The position numbers and the translations under genes were made by a program. Source: an uncultured Anaerovibrio sp. (lineage in GTDB: Bacteria > Bacillota > Negativicutes > Selenomonadales > Selenomonadaceae). Taken from it: a stretch of DNA of 9,218 nt. The DNA is taken from NCBI GenBank assembly GCA_900768695.1, contig CAAGDY010000493.1, positions 1 to 9,218 on the forward strand, written 5' to 3'. This document shows, one piece after another, positions 5,887 to 9,218 of this stretch (position 1 is its first letter; every line of letters starts with the position of its first letter). The notes under the pieces are model-generated. The model searched no databases. It was not told the DNA's origin and saw nothing but the letters and a program-made list of their open reading frames with translations.

Positions 5887-7101
5887 TCAACCTACCCTTC
5901 TTTTCGTCAATTTAAAAGCCAGACCTATAAACAGCACACCATAGCCTGCCAGCAAAAGGCATTTCTCCACAATCAGCGGCCAGTAATTGCCCGCCAGAAA
6001 CAAAGATTTTATCAGCTGGAGATAATGGGTTGTGGGGAAAATCTGGCTGATGATCTGGATAGCCGTCGGCTCAGAGTGGAGGTCAAAGAGAAAGCCTGAC
6101 AGCATCATGGAGGGCAAAAAGCTCACCAGCATGGAAACCTGGCAGGCCAGAAACTGATTTTTTGTCACAGCGGAAATCGTCAGGCCCAATCCCAGCGCCA
6201 CGATAATATAGAGCATGGAGGCAAACAAAATCACCGCCAAGGAGCCACGCATGGGCAAATCATAAAGTATGCGCCCCACGATGAGGCACAGGCAGAAGCC
6301 GATAAAAGCCACACAGAAATAGGGGATAATCTTTGCCAATACGATTTCCAGAAGGCTGGCCGGGGTGACAAAGATGGATTCCAGCGTTCCCCGCTCCCAT
6401 TCCCGCGCCATGACCACCGCCGTAAGGAACACGCCGCACAGGGTCATCACCATCATCAGTATGCCCGGCACAAAAAACCAGGTGCTGGTGTTGGCATCGT
6501 TAAACCACACGCGGCTCACTACGGCCGCCTGCCCCAAATCACCCTGCCCCTGCATGCCACTTTCCACTGCCTTGCTCAGCACCGCTGCTTCGATATATCT
6601 TTGCGCGGACATGGACGTAATCGCCTCCACGCCGTTCAGAAGCACCTGCACCTGTGCCTCCCCTGCCGCCAGCCTGGCCGTAAAATCACCCGGCACCACA
6701 ATAGCGGCATGCGCCTCATGGGACATGAGCATCGCCTCCGCTTCCTTCAGATGCAGGACGTAGCGCGGCGAAAAATACTCCGACCCATCCACAAAGCTCA
6801 CCATCGACCTCGCCGTCGGTGACGTGTCCTCCAGCACAACGGCCACAGGCACATTCCGCACATCCAGCGACATGCCAAAGCCCATAATAATAATCAGGAT
6901 AATCGGCAGTACCACGCCCATCAGCAACGTACTGCTGTCCCTTTTTATCTGCAAAAACTCCTTCTTTACCAGTGCCCAGAGCCGCCGCAGGCTAAAGATG
7001 GCATGCCCGTCGACATTGCCGATAGCATTGCCCGGGGCACTGTCAACAGCGTTGCCACCGGCACCACCACTTGCCTGCGCCCTGCCTGCCCTGTCATTCA
7101 T
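5887..7101 (-). CDS. ybhS: ABC-2 type permease, YbhS-like, with Gly/Ala/Asn-rich N-terminal extension
   Basis: This is the partner membrane subunit, 404 aa. From residue 35 on it follows YbhS: first membrane helix (about 58-77), periplasmic domain (78-208), WFND (199-202), then five hydrophobic segments. It has the characteristic VVMAREWERGTLESIFVTP (from 229) and TKNQFLACQVSMLVSFLPSMMLSG. Residues 1-34 are a low-complexity stretch with repeated GNA units (GGAGGNAVDSAPGNAIGNVDG). That makes the protein about 25 residues longer than the family norm, and the stretch is likely disordered in the cytoplasm. The ATG overlaps the end of the ATPase gene by 8 nt and has the strong ribosome binding site GGGAGGAAA six nt upstream, so this start is well supported even though the extension is unusual. 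Confidence 0.93.
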   Translation of the reverse strand: MNDRAGRAQASGGAGGNAVDSAPGNAIGNVDGHAIFSLRRLWALVKKEFLQIKRDSSTLLMGVVLPIILIIIMGFGMSLDVRNVPVAVVLEDTSPTARSMVSFVDGSEYFSPRYVLHLKEAEAMLMSHEAHAAIVVPGDFTARLAAGEAQVQVLLNGVEAITSMSAQRYIEAAVLSKAVESGMQGQGDLGQAAVVSRVWFNDANTSTWFFVPGILMMVMTLCGVFLTAVVMAREWERGTLESIFVTPASLLEIVLAKIIPYFCVAFIGFCLCLIVGRILYDLPMRGSLAVILFASMLYIIVALGLGLTISAVTKNQFLACQVSMLVSFLPSMMLSGFLFDLHSEPTAIQIISQIFPTTHYLQLIKSLFLAGNYWPLIVEKCLLLAGYGVLFIGLAFKLTKRRVG

Positions 7102-8662
7102 GGCTGTTTCCTCCCCCCTGCTGTCTTGCCCTTTCTACTATGGCAATAAAAATCTCATTCATGCCGGCCCCCGGCATCCCCATGCGGTGCCTGATTTCCT
7201 CCGGACTGCCCAGAATCAGCATCTCTCCATGGTCCTGTATCATGATGCGGTCACAGTATTCCGCCTCTTCCATAAAATGCGTGGTGACAATGATGGTCGT
7301 ACCGGCGGCAGAAAGCCTGTCAATCTGCCGCCAGAAATTCTGCCGAGCCTCCGGGTCAATGCCGCTGGTAGGCTCGTCCAGAAAGAGTATTTTTGGCCTG
7401 TGGAGAAGCGCCGCCGCCATGGACAGCCGCTGCTTGTAGCCAAGGGGCAGGCCGTCAGCCGCCTGCTTCAGCTTTTCTTCCAGCCCGAACTCCGCCACCA
7501 GCTCATCAATGCGCCGCTCCAGCTCCTTGCCATATAGTCCATATATGCCGCCATAAAAGCGCAGGTTTTCATGGACCGTCAGGTTGCCGTAGAGAGAAAA
7601 TTTCTGCGCCACATAGCCGATGCCCTCCCTGGCCCTGTTCCTGTGGCGGCGCACATCCACGCCTCCCACCGAAAGCTCCCCGGAGGTTGCCGGCAAAAGG
7701 CCGCAGAGCATGCGGAAGGTAGTGGTTTTCCCTGCACCGTTTGGCCCCAGCATGCCGAATACCTCACCCTTGTACACATTAAAGGAGGTATGGGACACCG
7801 CTGTAAAATCCCCGAATTTTTTAACCAAATCATGGACAACGATATCTGCCTCTGCAGTTCTCCGGGCACCATCTGCCCCTTCCCCCGCCCCGGCACCTGA
7901 CCGCCTGGCACCTGTACCATTCATGCCCTTCAGCCCCCGCGGCCATTCCTCCTGTAGCTCAGTGGGAGTTCCCTTCGCCAGCAGTCTGCCCTTGTCCAGC
8001 ATATAAACCATCTGACAGCGCTCTGCTTCCTCGGCATAGGCAGTATTCACCAGCACCGTCAGCTTTTCCTCCTGCACCAGCTGCAAGAGGATTTCCCACA
8101 GCTCCCGCCGGGAAAGAGGGTCCACACCTACGGATGGCTCATCCAGGAGGAGCAGCACCGGTGACCTGACCAATGTGCAGATAAGTCCCAGCTTTTGCTT
8201 CATGCCTCCGGAAAGCCTGCCGGCCAGCCTGCCCGTAAAGCGCTCCATTTCCGTCATGCGCAACAACCTGCCCACGCGCTTTTGGCGCACATCCCCCGGC
8301 ACGCCGTGCAAATCCGCATACAAATCAATATTTTCCTGCACGGTCAAATCCTCATAGAGCCCGAATTTCTGGGGAAGGTAGCTGATTAGTGACTGCACAC
8401 TCCAAGGCTCCTTTGCCACATCCATGCCGGCTACCTGCAGATGGCGCCCCTCTTCCAACGGCAAAAGACCGCACACCATCCGCATGAGAGTTGTCTTGCC
8501 GGCTCCGTCAGGCCCCACAATGGCAGTTATCTCCCCGGCGGCCATCTCCAGCTTTACATCATCAAGCACAACCCCGGATACCATAATCTCCCTGTCAGCC
8601 GTCAGCCCCTGCGGCCTGCCCACTGCCATCTTATTCTGACCTTGCCGCCTGTCTTCTGCCAT
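7094..8662 (-). CDS. ybhF: ABC exporter ATPase with two fused nucleotide-binding domains, YbhF-like
   Basis: This is the cytoplasmic motor of the exporter, 522 aa, with two NBDs in tandem. NBD1 (about 25-240) has Walker A GPDGAGKT (50-57), Q98, signature LSGGM (150-154) and Walker B LLLLDEP (D174, E175), but the H-loop His is replaced by Ala (NTAYAEEAE, A208). NBD2 (about 272-500) has Walker A GPNGAGKT (306-313), Q353, Walker B ILFLDEP (D429, E430) and the H-loop His (TTHFMEEAE, H462), but a degenerate signature LPLGY (405-409). A Gly/Ala/Arg-rich linker (about 246-271) joins them. YbhF/RbbA-type proteins share this asymmetric pattern. ATG 8662 is chosen because GAGGTGA lies 5 nt upstream and the start follows the HlyD stop by one nt. 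A TTG at 8683 (inside the HlyD gene) and an ATG at 8629 are less likely. Confidence 0.95.
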   Translation of the reverse strand: MAEDRRQGQNKMAVGRPQGLTADREIMVSGVVLDDVKLEMAAGEITAIVGPDGAGKTTLMRMVCGLLPLEEGRHLQVAGMDVAKEPWSVQSLISYLPQKFGLYEDLTVQENIDLYADLHGVPGDVRQKRVGRLLRMTEMERFTGRLAGRLSGGMKQKLGLICTLVRSPVLLLLDEPSVGVDPLSRRELWEILLQLVQEEKLTVLVNTAYAEEAERCQMVYMLDKGRLLAKGTPTELQEEWPRGLKGMNGTGARRSGAGAGEGADGARRTAEADIVVHDLVKKFGDFTAVSHTSFNVYKGEVFGMLGPNGAGKTTTFRMLCGLLPATSGELSVGGVDVRRHRNRAREGIGYVAQKFSLYGNLTVHENLRFYGGIYGLYGKELERRIDELVAEFGLEEKLKQAADGLPLGYKQRLSMAAALLHRPKILFLDEPTSGIDPEARQNFWRQIDRLSAAGTTIIVTTHFMEEAEYCDRIMIQDHGEMLILGSPEEIRHRMGMPGAGMNEIFIAIVERARQQGGGNSHE

Positions 8663-8663
8663 C

Positions 8664-9218
8664 TCACTCACCTCGGCGCACAATCCTCACTGTGGCAGGC
8701 ATGCCCAGCCGCAGTACGTTGTCATTATCATCCACATAAACCCGTACCTCATACACAAGGGAAGTACGCAGTTCCTCTGTCTGTACTGTCTTTGGCGTAA
8801 ACTCAGCCGTGCCGGAAATATAGCCTACCTGCCCTTCCAGTGCCTTGCCGGGCTGGCTGTCAATATACACACAGGCTTTCTGACCTTCGTAAATCCTGCC
8901 CAGCTCCGTTTCCGGCACATAGGCACGCACCCACTTTTTTCCCGGCAGGGACAGCTTGAACACTGGCTTAGATGGCGATGCCATATCACCTGCCTCCAGA
9001 AGCCTTGAGCGAATAACGCCTTCCTCCGGTGCCAACAGCTCATACTGGGACAAAAGGTAAATATAGCGAAGCTGTTCATTCCTCAAGGCCTGCAGGCTTG
9101 CCTCCGCCCCGGCTATATCCTCCTGCCTCGGACCTGCCTTGGCCTCCTGCAAAGCGGCCTCCGCCGCAGACAGGGCAGCCTGCTTTGCCGTCATATCATG
9201 GTAGGCATTGTCCAGCTC
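8664..9218 (-). CDS. ybhG: HlyD-family membrane fusion protein, YbhG-like (N-terminus cut by window edge)
   Basis: This is a periplasmic adaptor that would link the inner-membrane ABC exporter to the outer envelope. Only the C-terminal 184 residues are in the window; the frame is open to the right edge and no true start is visible (an internal ATG at 9194 is not the start). The order is: the end of an Ala/Glu-rich coiled-coil hairpin with the family motif AGPRQEDIA (28-36 of the visible part), the second half of the lipoyl/barrel-sandwich domain (LLAPEEGVIRSRLLEAGD), and a beta-barrel region (WVRAYVPETELGRIYEGQ). Last comes the highly characteristic YbhG (UPF0194) stretch GTAEFTPKTVQTEELRTSLV followed by LRLGMPATVRI. 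The stop is separated by one nt from the ATPase start, so the two are translationally coupled. Having this gene first in the operon fits an adaptor-pump unit for a diderm cell. Confidence 0.92.
   Translation of the reverse strand, partial: ELDNAYHDMTAKQAALSAAEAALQEAKAGPRQEDIAGAEASLQALRNEQLRYIYLLSQYELLAPEEGVIRSRLLEAGDMASPSKPVFKLSLPGKKWVRAYVPETELGRIYEGQKACVYIDSQPGKALEGQVGYISGTAEFTPKTVQTEELRTSLVYEVRVYVDDNDNVLRLGMPATVRIVRRGE

Noticed and set aside
5376..5915. Plus-strand ORF of 179 aa opposite the second permease
   Set aside because: It is a shadow of a well-recognised ABC permease; its His- and Arg-rich composition is typical of antisense frames in GC-rich genes.
6824..7537. Plus-strand ORF of 237 aa opposite permease and ATPase
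   Set aside because: It spans the antisense of two confirmed genes and has no motif of its own.

Overview
The window looks like chromosomal DNA from a diderm Firmicute, most likely a Negativicute of the Selenomonas / Anaerovibrio / Mitsuokella kind. This is inferred from protein style only. There is a Firmicute-like exported 3D-domain protein, an efflux system built for a cell with an outer envelope, strong AGGAG-type ribosome binding sites and GC-rich genes separated by AT-rich promoters. No rRNA, tRNA or CRISPR array was seen.

Left end (1-1121). This is the only stretch with plus-strand coding. It holds the 3' part of a DDE transposase, broken by a one-base deletion near 452. A gene-free stretch follows (735-1121). 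It carries a near-perfect long inverted repeat (780-906), a short direct repeat of the transposase end, and then an AT-rich zone with two copies of a 25-bp repeat containing GTACGTACC.

Region 1122-1923. A GntR/HutC-type (UTRA) repressor gene lies on the minus strand. It has a consensus promoter and a perfect 16-bp palindrome, AGTGGTACGTACCACT, between promoter and ribosome binding site. The two GTACGTACC repeats just past its 3' end resemble this operator. The simplest reading is that the regulator represses itself and once controlled a neighbouring operon to the left, where transposase debris now lies.

Region 2029-2762. One monocistronic gene encodes a secreted peptidoglycan-binding plus 3D-domain protein. 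It has a clear promoter and a clear rho-independent terminator. The promoter position implies that translation starts at an internal GTG.

Region 2890-3954. A Cof-type HAD phosphatase gene and a small gene of unknown function lie together on the minus strand.

Region 4058-9218. This is a tightly packed minus-strand operon in the order HlyD-like adaptor (cut by the window edge), double-NBD ATPase, permease, permease, TetR regulator. All five proteins match the E. coli YbhG-YbhF-YbhS-YbhR/CecR set, but here the TetR gene is last instead of first. The fused ATPase has one canonical and one degenerate composite ATP site. Gene junctions are 1 or 4 nt gaps, an 8-nt overlap and a 16-nt gap, which suggests translational coupling. 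The operon promoter lies beyond the right edge. The adaptor, ATPase and permeases would form a drug- or ion-efflux pump and the TetR protein its repressor.

I do not see a clearly new biological system. The most interesting points are the orphaned operator copies beside the transposon scar, the asymmetric ATPase, and the terminal position of the TetR gene.
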